Positions 11,210 to 23,376 of a stretch of 64,000 nucleotides of DNA are shown here, piece after piece. This DNA is from Ilex aquifolium (taxonomy: Eukaryota; Streptophyta; Magnoliopsida; Aquifoliales; Aquifoliaceae). The notes under the pieces were generated by a model that saw only the letters and a program-made list of their open reading frames with translations, was not told the origin of the DNA and searched no databases. Numbering within the stretch: the stretch's first letter is position 1; every line of letters begins with the position of its first letter. The position numbers and the translations under genes are program-made. The DNA is taken from the NCBI GenBank assembly GCA_951799425.1, contig OX637409.1, positions 14,063,460-14,127,459 on the forward strand, given 5' to 3'.

Positions 11210-14200
11210 CCTGGCAACAAAGTGAGAGAAACTGAGAGATTTGATCGATTTTTGATGGGTTTGTAATTAAATTAAACCCATAAAAATGGGGAAGAGAGAG
11301 AGATATAGCGTGCAGGAATAATAAACAGTTGAGGAATCTTATTAAAGAAAAGCTTTAACTTCAAACGTCATCTCGATGTCTAACCTAGATGAGTTCGACA
11401 CGAAACGGCCATGGATCGAAGCAATTCAAAGCGGTGGTGAAGATGATTCTGGTGGAAGTGGTGTGGTGGTTCCACCAAACAATCTTTACTGGCTCGCATC
11501 GTCTTTTTACCAGCAGCTGTAATGGTGGTGTTCTTACCAAATAATCTTCACTGGGTCTGGGTCGTCTTGTCTTCAACCTCTGACGGTTAGTTGGAAATGG
11601 TTAGTAAATCTTTGCTTCATTTGTACTGAGAATTGGTGATTGCTGTGAATCAAAATTCTCCATTTTTGCTTACAAACTTGGTGAAATGTTCAATCACCCA
11701 CCAACAGAATGATAAGGGTAGGAGCACGGCCCATCAGTCGGCCCAACGATGACCCGTCAAGCGAATGAGCTCGACTTTTGGTTCTGCGGCCTAGGGCCAT
11801 CTCCACTTCTTGTACTTAAAATATTGCGTAGAGATACTTATTTTTCTGGTTAATGTTCACGACGTACATTATTTGTAGTTATAATTTTTGAATTAATTTT
11901 TAAAATTAAATAAAATAGTAAATTGATAAAATTCACCCACAACAATGAATGTCTAGACTTTTCTTAGTAGACCAAATTCAATATTTGTAGATTAGGATAA
12001 AAGAGTAAAATTTTTCACAGTGCATTTTTTAAACTCAAAATGAGAAAACTCTTTAGTTAGCCTAAGATGTAAGTTGCATAATTTTTAATTGGGGAGGGGT
12101 TCAAAATAATGTGAAACCCCAACTGCCTATCAGAAAGAACTCGATTACGTGTTTTGTCTCTATGGCAAAATAAGAACCTTATTTACAACAAATTTACAAG
12201 ATATTGTAATGAATAATTCATTCAATTTTTGAGTATTTTAAAGACTACTTTAAAAGCTAAAGGGACACCCCTCATCAAGCTTGTAAAGTGAAACACCTTT
12301 TATCATTACTAGTTGTTGTGCATGTGGACTATTTTGAGTTTCAAATATATATTTTATTTTCTTAATAATTATAAAAAATTTAGCACAAGGTTGCAAGAGA
12401 TAAACTAACCATAACACAAAGCATTCCACCATAACATTAAAAATGCGATAAATTTGAGTCATTTATATAAGTGTAACATTAGAAATAGGACAAATTCGAG
12501 TCCTGTTTCATTAAAAATACTGACTTTAACATTAGAAATACAACAAATTCGAGTAATTCATATTTCATATAAATATCGAATAATCATACAAACAATACAA
12601 CACACTAAACAAGCCTAATCTTGAGACCAAACAACACACGCAAAAAAAAATGAAAAATCTATTCCTTTAACCGAAAGAAAAAGAAATAAATTTAATTGAA
12701 AATTAGAATAACCTAGTAATAACAGCATTATTTGCTTCTCTTATTGGCTTCACTTTACAGAACAACCCAAAAGGGGAGTGTGTATCCCAACATTCTTGTT
12801 ACCGATACAAAATTCCTAATATGAAAATGGAGTTAACCAGTGCAACATTTCCTTTTGAATTTTTCAATATCAATTAATACCAATAATTTTGAAACTCAAG
12901 GTACACAAAAAGATGTACAAAAGACTTTCTTAATAAGAACAATGATCAGAAAATCCACATTAAGGTAAAAAATGCACAGTTTATCAAAATGTCTATTACA
13001 TAAATTTTCTCTATCAATCAAAATCATGTCAAGAAGTCATAATGCCCCTAGTTTTCTATACAAATCAATAAAATAAGTACATGAAAAAATTGAAGGACTG
13101 AAGCAAGATATCATGGTAGTTGGTGAAAAACAGAGGCTATCATCATGGCTACTGAAATCAGCGGCTTCGTGGCTTGCTGGGCATTGTCCCTAAAAAATGA
13201 TGAACCTTATAAAAGCTTCAAGTCCATAGGTAGTGGAATATATTCTGTAGAAGTCTAAACCAAAAGTTAAATAAACTATTATTTGATTAAAACTATTTAT
13301 TCTAGAAGTCCAAGAGTTAGAAGTTAAATTTATTCTAAAAGTCTGAAAGTTATAACTAAATGAAAAGTACGAAGATAGAGTTTAATTTTTTGTGGAGATG
13401 GAGTCATGGAGAATCGAATGAGTCTTCTTGACTATAGGTATTTTAACATAGAATAGAAGACAGGAATGAAAGAAAGTAAATTGTATAATTATTTGAGAAC
13501 AATGATGGTATTTTTTTTTTTTTTTGATTTAATAACCTTTTAGAAGTAGTATAAATATATATAGATATATTGGTAATTATTGAATTTATAGGTTTCTTTA
13601 ATGGTGCACATAATGTCAATTTTTATGATTTAAGTCATAAGTGTCTTCATATATTTTTTTAAAGACAAAATAGAAATTCAAAAGTTTTTTACATTTAGAT
13701 GAAATTATTAGTGTGAGATATAATTGTTCTTATAATTTTGTTTAAGGGTAAAAGAAGAATTCAGAAGTTTTTCATCTAAGATACTTTTATTAGTAGTATA
13801 GATTCGTGAGAAGTAAACTCCAAAAAAACTGGTGATTGTATATAATATTTTTTCCTCCCTTGATCTCAAATCATTTCATGACTTCACTAATTAAATACTA
13901 TGCCAACACGGGGCTACATAAAAAAGGGGGGAAGCATATTTAGCAGTTCATTTTGAGTAGCATATGCTAAAAAGGAGAAAAATAGTAACAAAGTAATATG
14001 TACCAAAGAGAAAAAGAGAAAGATAAAATGCAAGAGTATTTTTAGTGCTTAAAATCCTAATGAATATTAAGTGGTTAAGAATGGAGTATACTTTTTGCCA
14101 TTTCTTTTTAGTATTATTTTAATTTTTCAAGCATGTGATTTTGAAAGAGTAAATTTGACTTGTATTCTAGCCAAGGGAATGTGTCTTCCATACTTTGTCA

Positions 14201-15414
14201 TATTATCCAATCAAACTAATAGTGTTGCATAACATCCCAACTCCAAAAATAATAATATGCATAGACCCATTGAATTTTAATTGGCATAAATAGTTGATAC
14301 CTATTAATCCTTATTAATACCATCATGAAGTCTTTAATTCCCCAAATTCGAAATAAAATAAAAAACCGAGTAGGACAAAGAATAAAAAAATATATTGTTT
14401 TTAGTATGTTTAAGAACTCTAAGAAAGCGATTGGTGGGTAGAGGAAAAAGTGAGAAAAGAATATGAAAAATACTTGCTATGGATGGTAGAATGCTATAGA
14501 GATAGAAAACATGCAGTAACGTAATGTGGCCCTTACAACTAATATGAAGAGTCTCCAATGACATCATGGATGACAATTTTATTTTAGTAAAAAAAGATTC
14601 GTTTTCCAAAATCACAAAGACAATGATCCAAAATTGATTTTTGACTCTTCTTCATGAGAAGAAACCTTTGCCCTTTGTGCTAGTCAATGATTAAAAACCT
14701 TTAATCTCCATAGGAAGACTCATTTCAAGACCTTAAAGAATGGCCATTGATATAAATATGAAAAATTGACAGAGTATTAAATAGTTAGAGCTTAAATGAA
14801 TAAAATAAATATTTAATTTATTGATGTACTTAATTTAGGATGAAAGGATATGATGGAGTTTATAATGTTGATTAGGGGTAAAATAGAAAAATAAAAGTTT
14901 TTTATGATAAGGTACTTTTATTAGTAGTATATATATATATATTAAAGAGTTTTATTATTGAGTTATCAAACCAGCTTAATTCATTAAGCACTAAAAGCAT
15001 TCAGTTTTAAGACTTAAATTAGCTTATCAAACTAGTCAAACTCTTACTCAAATTTAAATTTGAGTAAAAACAGACTAAAAATAAGTTCTAGTCATTGACT
15101 CAAACTTATACCAAATAAAAGAAGACTCAACTTTTTACTCGAATCAAGGCAGACCCAAATATTTACTCAAATCTTGAATGATCAGATTTTACTCTTATAA
15201 AAGATACAATGTTCATATTTCACCCTTCTTTAAATTTGAGTTTACCTTATTTTAAATTTGAGTTTTTCTATTGGAGCGTTTTGTATCAAATCAAGTTTTT
15301 TTATTCAAATGTTAACTCAAATTTGATTAAACATTTGAGTCAACATTGGAGATGATGGATTGACGCGGTCCAACCTATCACCAGGATCGTCCAAATTTAT
15401 TTATTTTTTTTAAA
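11210..15414. other. Long AT-rich spacer, promoter side of the APD-like gene
   Basis: No gene is supported. 11440-11575 holds a loosely duplicated phrase (accaaacaatctttactgg / accaaataatcttcactgg). 12432-12562 has a short tandem repeat. 13640-14940 has repeated scraps ending in acttttattagtagtata (13793-13811 and 14923-14941), each preceded by a 'gggtaaaa...aagttttt' phrase, which looks like fragments of one dispersed repeat. 14990-15350 is rich in 'aaatttgagt' and its complement, a weak sign of a decayed MITE. Confidence 0.45.
12432..12562. repeat. Threefold imperfect repeat
   Basis: Three copies of a phrase close to taacattagaaatagnacaa-attcgagt occur at about 12433, 12475 and 12530, spaced about 42-55 bp apart. 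No coding meaning is seen. Confidence 0.55.
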
Positions 15415-15417
15415 AAA

Positions 15418-15545
15418 GAGTTAATTATCTATTTGACCCTTTAACTATATTGTTTTGTGTCAATTAAGTCATTAAACTATACTTTGTGTCAATTTAATGT
15501 CTGAACTATACAATCTGACTCAATGTGGTCCTTCCGTCCAAATCT
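15418..15545. repeat. Dispersed repeat end ('tttgaccctttaactat' type)
   Basis: The phrases 'atttgaccctttaactat', 'tgtcaattaagtcattaaactat' and 'tgtcaatttaatgtctgaactat' follow one another. The same wording recurs at 25312-25410 and 25507-25560, so it is a dispersed repeat rather than local sequence. The matching inverted end was not found nearby. Confidence 0.5.
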
Positions 15546-15791
15546 GCCTTAACTTTGACATAACACGTGAGTCAAAATCTATAATAATAAGATAGAGTGC
15601 ATTTTGAGTCTTCAAAGTTGAGAAAAAAACACAAGGACGACTCAAATTTGATTGAAATTTGGGTAAATGATCTAAATTACATTTAAACCCATCTAATCTA
15701 ATCCAAAGACTCACAATATGTCCCACCCAAAACCCAAATCCTGCACAAAAATTATAACCCACTACACAAAATCCCCAAAAGTCAGTCTGTC

Positions 15792-15813
15792 TCCTCTCTC
15801 TCTCTCTCTCTCT
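15792..15813. repeat. (CT)n microsatellite
   Basis: A short pure CT run precedes a CA/CT-rich stretch (15870-16130) that contains open frames but has no recognisable protein signature. Confidence 0.7.
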
Positions 15814-16500
15814 ATCATAGATGATTTTGCCAACGAGATCTCTCCGCCATGGCTCACCCTATCACCACGCGACAACCACTCACCCAAGTAAGCCCTTCTA
15901 TCTCTCTCCTTTATCTCTCTATCTCACCTCTCTTTCTTCATCCCACGCACACCACACACACAACACACAAACAAAAACATGGACACACTGCCCACCCTCT
16001 TCCTCCCGTCCACACTATCTTGCACACACCCACTCAAGACCCCTCTCTGTTCGCAACCCACTCAGCCCCTGATACATCCCCTCATAGCACATACACCAAT
16101 ACACACACCAAACTAAACCAAATCAATCCTTATGTCCCAATCATTTGAGGTTGAGTTCGTCTTCGCCATTCATTTTGGTCATGTGTTATATGCTCATTTA
16201 AGTTCTAACATTAGCGCATATATCATTATTTAGACTCATCATGGTGAATTCGATAAAGTTTTTCGCTGGTTGTTGGCTACCTAACGTAATCTTCCTTCTT
16301 TATCCTGGTTTAGGACAGACAACGTTGAGTACAAAACTAGCAGAGTTACACACACCAATACACAAACAGAAAAAAAAATCTGAGTTTGGGAATTTTTGAA
16401 TTTTTTGTGTATTGTGTTTGAATATATGTCCTCTGCTTTATATTTTTTTCAATTTTTGCGTTACAAAGTTGGCCTCACACACACAACATACTCACACACA

Positions 16501-16575
16501 TCCATAGATGCCCGAAAGGTGTTCGAACAAATGCCCCAAAGATACATTGTTCGACTAAATGTACCGAATACCTAC
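16501..16575 (+). pseudogene. Fragment of a PPR-protein gene
   Basis: The translation SIDARKVFEQMPQRYIVRLN matches the repeat core of plant pentatricopeptide (PLS-type) proteins, D-A-R-K-V-F-..-M-P-..-R-..-I-V-..-N. Only about 25 residues survive, with a CA-rich simple repeat before and a stop soon after. PPR proteins normally have many such repeats, so this is a scrap, not a gene. Confidence 0.5.
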
Positions 16576-16578
16576 TGT

Positions 16579-17611
16579 TAAGGTTTAGTCCAACCATTTA
16601 ACCTACCTCTGGATCGATTTGGGCAAACCTGTAAGTATTTCCCTTTAGTTATTTTGGTGGTTGATTTCTTCTTCGTTGCGTTTTATGAAGAGTAAATAGA
16701 AAAGACTTACAGTGGTTCTTGAGGGAAAAACCCATACTGATTTTAGAAAAAACTGACAGAAAAAAGTTTGATGGGGTTATTTGACTTTAGAAGTTTTATA
16801 ACCAATGTTTTGGTTCTACTGAGATTGTGTTTTTTGTGATATGGGTTACAGTGATTTTAAAAGATGTTATGGGTTTGTGTAATTGGCTTGTTTATTCTTT
16901 TAGGGGCTACTCCATAGTCAATTCTTCAGGCTCGGAAGTTTTTGAAGAAGAATCCTTAGTATGTGCTTTGAAGAAGGTGAAGAATAAAGTGGTTGAACAA
17001 GAAAGCTTCATCAAGCAATGGAGAAGTGCAAAAAATTTTGTCATTTTGGATTATTTGAAAAGTTTGTTGTTTCTTAGCTCTAATTTCTCTTCCAACTTTT
17101 TATCAAGTTTACCTAAGTACAGTGCCGCAAGTCTACCTAAAGAAGAACAATCAATCCTTTTGTTAGTTTGATTGCGTTTAATTTTGCTAGTAGTTTAAAT
17201 TTGATTTGATGCGAGGTTTTTAATTAGGTTTAATTTGACGCAAATTTACGTTTATCTTGACTTAAATTGATTGTATTTTGAATGTGTTTATCATGGGTTT
17301 TTGTGATTTTATTTATTTTGGTCCATTTGATTCGAGTTTTCTAATTAGGTCTCATTTGATGCAAATCTAATTTTGATTTTTTTTTCTCTGGTAATTATAC
17401 TATTTTTTTGGGGTAATTATGTCATAGATTTTTGGGTAGTTGGGGGCATTGTTTTGTACTTTGTTTGTTTTTTCCTATATATAGACGGAAAAAAGGTGGC
17501 AAACCCATGTTTAAATTTAGGTGGACTTTCTTTTTCTATTTTACAATGAACATTTTAATTATGCCATTTTTTTTTTTGGGATCTAATTGGGTAATAGATC
17601 CATAATACACA
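16579..17611. other. Spacer, no recognised gene
   Basis: T-rich. An open frame at 16827-17171 encodes a lysine/serine-rich segment (SLVCALKKVKNKVVEQES) that I do not recognise. The 'ttgattcgagttttctaattaggt' type phrases at 17200-17350 are internally repetitive. I see no splice-supported gene. Confidence 0.4.
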
Positions 17612-19012
17612 TGGCGTAGCATCCTAGAGGCAAGGAAAGTGATTGAAGTCGGTTCGAGATGGAGGATTGGTGATGGTTCCAAAGTTAAAGTGTAGCACGA
17701 TAGGAGGATTCCAATACCCACTACCTTCAAAGTGGTGAGCCCTATGCAAATGTTGGAGGAGGAGGCTATAGTCAGCCAACTTATTGACCCCCAAAATCGA
17801 GCTTGAAAAACACATTTGATTGATGCGGTCTTTTTGGAGCACGAAGCTGAGGTAATTAAATGGATTCTATTGGGAGTTTCTTCGATGTAAGATAAATTAA
17901 TATGACACTACAACAATAATGGTAGATTCTCTGTAAGGAGTGCATATCACTTAGCTTATGAGGATAATTTATATTCTTCAGGATGCCCACTACAAGCTCT
18001 TCATCGAGTTCTGATTGTAACTGGAAGGCGGTATGGAATCAGTGAGTCCCAAGTAAAGTTGAAGTTTTTGCATGGAGAATGTTATTGGATGCTCTTCCTT
18101 CAAATGAGAATTTATGGTGAAGGAAGATTCGTTCGAATAGTGTGTTTTATGTATGTGGAGTGAAGAATGAGTCTATTTTGCACATTTTGAAGGACTGCTC
18201 TTGGGCACAAAAGTCTTGGGATGGCAGTCCACTATGCCACATGGTTCAACGACCTGCAACCCATATTCAACACTGGTTTTGGGGCGTCACTCAATAGCTA
18301 AATCCCCATCTGTTTTCGCTTTTCCTATTGTACTATTGGTTTATTTGGAGGAAGATAAATGAAGTCCTCTTCCAAGATTTGGAAAACAATCCTATGTTGC
18401 TAGTCCAAAATGTGACGGCGTATCTCGAACAATTTGAACAAGCTAAGGATATGGGTTTCTCGCATACCAATATTGCAGATCCAAATCATTGGTTTCCCCC
18501 TAGCTCAGGTTCGTTCAAGGTAAATTTTGATGGAGTTTTATTTATCTTTGAAGGGGCTGTTGGAGTGACTATTGTTATTAGGGATGACTCTGGGTTGTTT
18601 ATTGTGGGTATATTGAAGAAGATAAAATTGTTGTATGATGCGCAAACAGCGGAAAATATTGCTGGAAGGGAGGCTTTGTTATTTGCTAGGTAGATGGAGT
18701 GTGAGGAGATTGTGTTGGAAGGGGACTCATCTACTGTGATGAAGATGATAATCGATACTAACTAGTATTTTTCTCTTTCAAGATCTATTATAGCAACTGT
18801 TAGGTACTTTCTACATAGTTTTCGTTCTTTCTCTATTTCTACAATTAGACAAATTGGAAATTGTGTTGCGCACTAGCTTGCTAGGAGGGCTAGATTCTAT
18901 GAACACTTTAATGTTTGGGAGGATATGGCACCAGATTTTTTAGTGCCATTCCTCTGTTCAGATTTCTCTACTTAATATATATTCTATTATTTCTATCAAA
19001 AAAAAAAAAAAA
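17612..19012 (+). pseudogene. 3' part of a plant L1-type LINE (zinc-binding RT tail and RNase H), with poly(A)
   Basis: The translation from 17612 gives SILEARKVIEVGSRWRIGDG, the segment after the RT in plant LINEs. A zf-RVT-like block follows (VFAWRMLLDALPSNENLW, then CGVKNESILHILKDC). From 18480 there is an RNase H-type domain (SGSFKVNFDGV, then EALLFAR, then VLEGDSS). It ends in a 15 bp A run at 18998-19012. In-frame stops at several points make it a dead copy. The upstream endonuclease and RT core are absent, as expected for 5'-truncated LINE insertions. A weak direct repeat (ggtaatag) lies on both sides. Confidence 0.82.
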
Positions 19013-19934
19013 CTAGGTAATAGGTTGGATTTATCTGTAAGAATTTATTAACGATTCGTATATGAAATTTAGAACACTTAAATTACAAGGTTTAGAACAT
19101 ACCTGTGTGAGTCATGGTATTCGATCTCCGTGTTTTTTTCGCGAAAGGGTAAGGTCTTCCTCTCTTTCTTCAAAGCAATAAGCGGCTCTCAATGGGACAA
19201 ACCAAATTAGGTTATGAAGTGGAGAGGGGACCTAGCCTGCTATTTTTAATGAATTTAATGGGCTCTCCTATTACGAGCCACAATTAAATTAATGTCTACA
19301 CTTAACTGCCTCAACTACATCAATTAAAAGGATGTATATAAGCCCATCAAAATAGATCACTAAATAACATTGGGCTCATCTTATTGGACCATAAATTTAG
19401 CCCGTTTTTCACAAACCTAAAATTAATTATTAATTAATGGAAGTTCAATATAGAAAAAATTTAACATTCTCTCACTTGGACAACATTAATTGTAGCCATT
19501 TAAAAAAAAAAACTCAATGTGGCTGCAAAACAAATACGGTCCTGAGACAACATCTCAAACACAACCCGGTCCAATAAAACTATTATTTTTGAACCATGGC
19601 GGTCTTTACATCCTTTATGGGTGTGTTTATTTGGAAGGATAAAGGTGGATATCACAAGCTGGATTGGATAAAAAAACTGGGGGCCCACATATCCCAGCTT
19701 TGGGTTCTCCAAAAGGGATTGGATATTCGTTGGGCTTGAATTAATCAGCCCGTATGAAAATGGCCTGTTCTGTCGCTTGATCAGGATAATGGAAACCCAG
19801 CTGAAGTTTGGGATTAGTAAGCCCACCGGCTGGATAAGGAATAAATTTACTAAAATGTCCATTAAACAGTAACTAAGGTAGGGTTTTTATCCCTTTTCCC
19901 TTCCCTTTCACCTGCTGGTCCCCCCCCTTTGACA

Positions 19935-19958
19935 ATGGCGCACAGTCTTCAGCCGCAG
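19935..19958 (+). other. Possible captured first exon (MAHSLQPQ) inside the TIR element
   Basis: An ATG opens eight codons and then meets CAG|GTAACA, a plausible donor, followed by a (CT)n tract (19969-20015). The preceding leader is C-rich, unlike the rest of the element. This looks like a gene's 5' end, but with eight residues no parent can be named. Confidence 0.3.
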
Positions 19959-19963
19959 GTAAC

Positions 19964-19968
<5 letters not shown>

Positions 19969-20015
<47 letters not shown>
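19969..20015. repeat. (CT)n microsatellite
   Basis: A pure CT run of about 23 units lies in the putative first intron or leader of the captured segment. Confidence 0.9.
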
Positions 20016-20018
<3 letters not shown>

Positions 20019-22189
20019 TGTTTCCCTTGTCTCTCTATCTCTTGCCTGGTTATGATCTACTGGTCCCTCGTCTTTCGTTTGAACTGGGGAGAACTGTCTT
20101 CATTTCTTTGTCTCTCTCTCTCTCTTCTTCTCTTCCTCCATGGCTAACGCCTAAAACGTTGCTGGGTGCTATGTATTTTTTTTTGTTTGTACAATACTAT
20201 GTATTTTTTTGTAATCTACTAGCTGAGAGATGAAATCCTCTACAATTTCATGTTTTGGTTTTCTCCCATACTCGACGGAGGACCTTTCCATGGCTAACGC
20301 CTGAAAATTTTTGGTATGATAAATTTTTTTTTTAAACCAGTTACATTCCAATCACAGCATATATACTGAAATGAAAAAGAATCAGTTCAATCTTTGGACT
20401 AGTGCTTGTCCAGTCCCATTTCCATAGCCAGTACATTACATGCATAATAAGTATGATCAACGTGACTTCTTTTCTGCTTACTGGGTAGTGTAACTCTTTT
20501 GTATACATAATTGTATTTGTTATCTATTTTTTTTCTCTCTTTTTTGTCCATTTTGGAATTCAGTTTAAATACTTTAGATATCTTTAAATAACCATCAACT
20601 CCAAAAACTTAAAGCTATTTGGTTGGGTGTGATTCAATTCAAGTATTTATATTTCAACACTCATCAAAAGCTTAAGCTATTATTGGGGGTGTAAGTTAAG
20701 TATTTATATTTCTAACTCATTAAATTTCCAAAAAATCAACGTAATGGTGGATAAATTTTCGGTTTGTTTGATCAGAATAATTATCTCAAATAACAATTTT
20801 GTTAGGGTTTCACAATTTCGGTTTGATGTGTATAATTTTCTTTTGTAGAAGGAGTGCTTAATTGAGCAATATAGTGTAGTTGATTGTAAATTTGTGAAAG
20901 AGGCTGATTCCATGGTGAATGGGTGGAAAATTGTAAAGAATGGTTGGAATTCTACCAGTTGAATGATGACAAAAAATGTGCTCATTTTTTATTGATAAAG
21001 GATAACACAGGATGACTTTACATGTGTGTTGTATATATTTTTTCTTTGTAACACAAATTTTGTTTTTTTAACATGTTTTGAAGGAGGTTTGTATACGGTT
21101 TTCCCCATCATGGCTTCTTGTATTTTTTTTTTTTTGTGATTGGAAATAATTTTTTCTTCATTTAATTTTTTTTTTTAAAAAAAACCGTTAATTACTATTA
21201 TTATTCATGTGAATTTGGGTTGTGACGTAGTTTTTCCTATATTCAGGCATTTTTTGTCCTAAATATTTTAATATCTTTGGCGGATGAAATAAATTTGTGA
21301 GCGTATTATAAAATCAACGTGTAATAACAGGTATTTGGGAACATACATAAGCATTCTTAAATGTTTTACAATATTAAATTGGTAACCAACAATGATCAAA
21401 AAGTAAAAAAAAAAAAAAGTGGTAACCAACAATTCTCAAGCCAAACATGAGATAGGATTGGATAAGATTCAAGGGTAAAATGGGTTAATTTATGTCAAAG
21501 GTATTAGATGTTTAATAAAAAATTGAAATTTGTCCATATTCCAACCACATCATAATGCACTATCCAAACCTGGGATTGAATAACACAATTTTCTTTTATC
21601 CCCCTAACATATCTGCCCCATTGGAATTTCACTGGACTAGTTTGGGATTTAAATCCAAGCCAGTCCAGTCCACCCATGAATTGCCAAACACACCCTATTG
21701 ATATAGGACCAATCCCTGATTACAAAAAACAATAACCCTATTGACATGGATCAAGATGTGGTAGTGTAGCAAAAAAATAGCATATCAATATGTGATATGA
21801 TAAACGTGTTATTTTCATTGTCAGTTCTCCAAATGATTTCTCTTTAACAACATGCTTCAACAATAAGCTAGAGAAATCCATTAACTTCAACAATAAGCTA
21901 GAATGTCTCCAAATTTAAAATCTCGAGATTTTCTCAAATGGTGTAATTAGAGATATACTCAATTGACAAAACAATCATATTTAAGACATACATCAAACCT
22001 TAAGATTTTGTTTAAAATAACGTCATAAATGTGCACATATATAACATAGCAAGAATATCGTGCTAACAATAATGATGATCATCTAAACATCATCAAATAG
22101 ATGTATCTCAACCATAATGAGTAGCAAATATCATATATAGAATTAAATCAATACAAAAATTCTTAACACATAAATAAACTCCCACTAAC

Positions 22190-23362
22190 CAAGTACATCA
22201 AAAGACCCCAAAATGCTCATATTGTCAACATATTTCTTAAAAGTTTCAAGTCTTAAGAAAGATACTTAATTTTCATATGTTTAGACTCACTATAATTTTT
22301 GTTGTTCTTTGAGAACAACACAGCTGCACTATTATCACAATAAATTGTTAGTGGTCTAGAGATGGAATCAACAATCATAAGCTCTAAAATAAAATTTCGT
22401 AGCCATATAACTTATATTATAGCTTCATAACAAGCTACAAATTCAGCTTACATAGTGGAAGAAGCTGTGAGAGTTTGTTTAACACTCTTCCATGTTATTG
22501 CTCTTCCATTTAACATGAAAATATATCCTGAAGTGGATTTTAAATTATCCGGATACCTAGCAAAATCTAAATTTGAGTAACCAATCACCTCAAGACTATC
22601 AACCCTCTGATAAAAAAAACATGCAATCTTTTGTCCTTTGCAAATATTTCATAACTTTCTTAACTACTATCCAATGATCTAATCATAGTTTAGAAAGATA
22701 TCTGCCAATAACATTAATTGTAAAGACAATGTCTTTTCATAAAAAAGTTATAGATTTTGACATCAGCAGGACAACGTTAAATACAAAAATAGTTAAAACT
22801 CGGTTTTCTATTGGGCTATAATTCAATATATTTTGAAACAGATTTGCTAGGAACTCTATTAAGAATGTACAAAACTGTTTTAATGGCTTCACCCTAAAGG
22901 TAATTAGATAAATTACACTTACTCATCATGTTTTAAGGGTATGGTTACACCTTTCAGCCACATTATTCTATTCGGGACTACTAGACATTGTATATTAGGC
23001 AACAATCTCACATTCTTGCAAGTACTTGACAAATGGTCATAAATGCTACCAAGACACATCATGTTTGCCATAATATTTACCACCACGATCAGACCTAATA
23101 ATTTTGATGACTTTCCTTAATTGTTTCTCTACCTCAGTTTTGAAAATTTAAACTTTTCAAGAGTATCAGATTTTTCATTAATTAAATAAATATATCCATA
23201 ACTAGAGAAATCATCAATAAATGTAATAAAATATTTATTACCACACAAGGTACGTGAGTAAGATTTACTGATATCATTATGAATGATTTCTAAAAGATCT
23301 AGACTGCGAATTGCACTTTTCTCTTTCGACTTGGTCAATTTACCCCTAATGCAGTCAACACA
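22190..23362 (-). pseudogene. Ty1/copia pol relic: integrase joined to RNase H, RT missing
   Basis: Minus-strand translation from 23362 downward gives a pre-integrase end (CIRGKLTKSKEKS), an integrase core (LEIIHNDI, then YFITFIDDFSSYGYIYLI), the second catalytic region (NNVAERCNHTLK, about 22970) and, by 22600-22330, the RNase H end (GRAITWKSVKQT, then LTIYCDNSAAV). Only about 200 bp separate integrase and RNase H, so nearly the whole RT domain is deleted. Stops and frameshifts are frequent. It lies between its own 3' LTR (lower coordinates) and an unrelated gypsy LTR (higher coordinates). Confidence 0.8.
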
Positions 23363-23363
23363 T

Positions 23364-23376
23364 AGACGGCGCCAAC
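23364..23376 (-). other. Gypsy primer-binding site remnant abutting copia integrase
   Basis: The minus strand reads GTTGGCGCCGTCT, the start of a gypsy PBS, directly after the end of the 23377-23990 LTR. Within a few bases the sequence turns into copia integrase codons (VDCIRGK). So this is a 5' LTR plus a few bases of internal region, not a true solo LTR. Confidence 0.65.

Larger units (their letters stand above)
19619..21695. mobile_element. 2.1 kb terminal-inverted-repeat element inside the copia LTR
   Basis: The left end reads GGGTGTGTTT and the right end AAACACACCC, flanked by the 3 bp TAT on both sides (19616-19618, 21696-21698). GGGTGTGTTTGG-type ends with a 3 bp duplication fit PIF/Harbinger-like non-autonomous elements, although TTA/TAA is the usual target. 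The interior has no transposase. It does contain a gene-like 5' segment at about 19880-20160 (see the next entry), so capture of host sequence is possible. Confidence 0.6.
19015..22170 (-). repeat. 3' LTR of a minus-strand Ty1/copia relic, split by a later insertion
   Basis: The minus-strand LTR begins TGTGTTAAGAA near 22170, just after a purine tract (AGTGGGAG, 22177-22187). It continues below 19619 with sequence of the well-known copia LTR style (tgtccaagtgagagaatg, then 'gggcttatatacatcc'). A 2.1 kb element at 19619-21695 interrupts it. Rejoining the flanks across the TAT duplication gives continuous sequence. The lower end, near 19015-19060, is approximate. Confidence 0.55.

Noticed and set aside
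11385-11576. Minus-strand coding exon
   Set aside because: The frame is proline/arginine-rich with an internal duplication and no splice or family support.
15821-16148. Two overlapping H/T/P-rich frames
   Set aside because: Created by CA/CT simple sequence; no protein signature.
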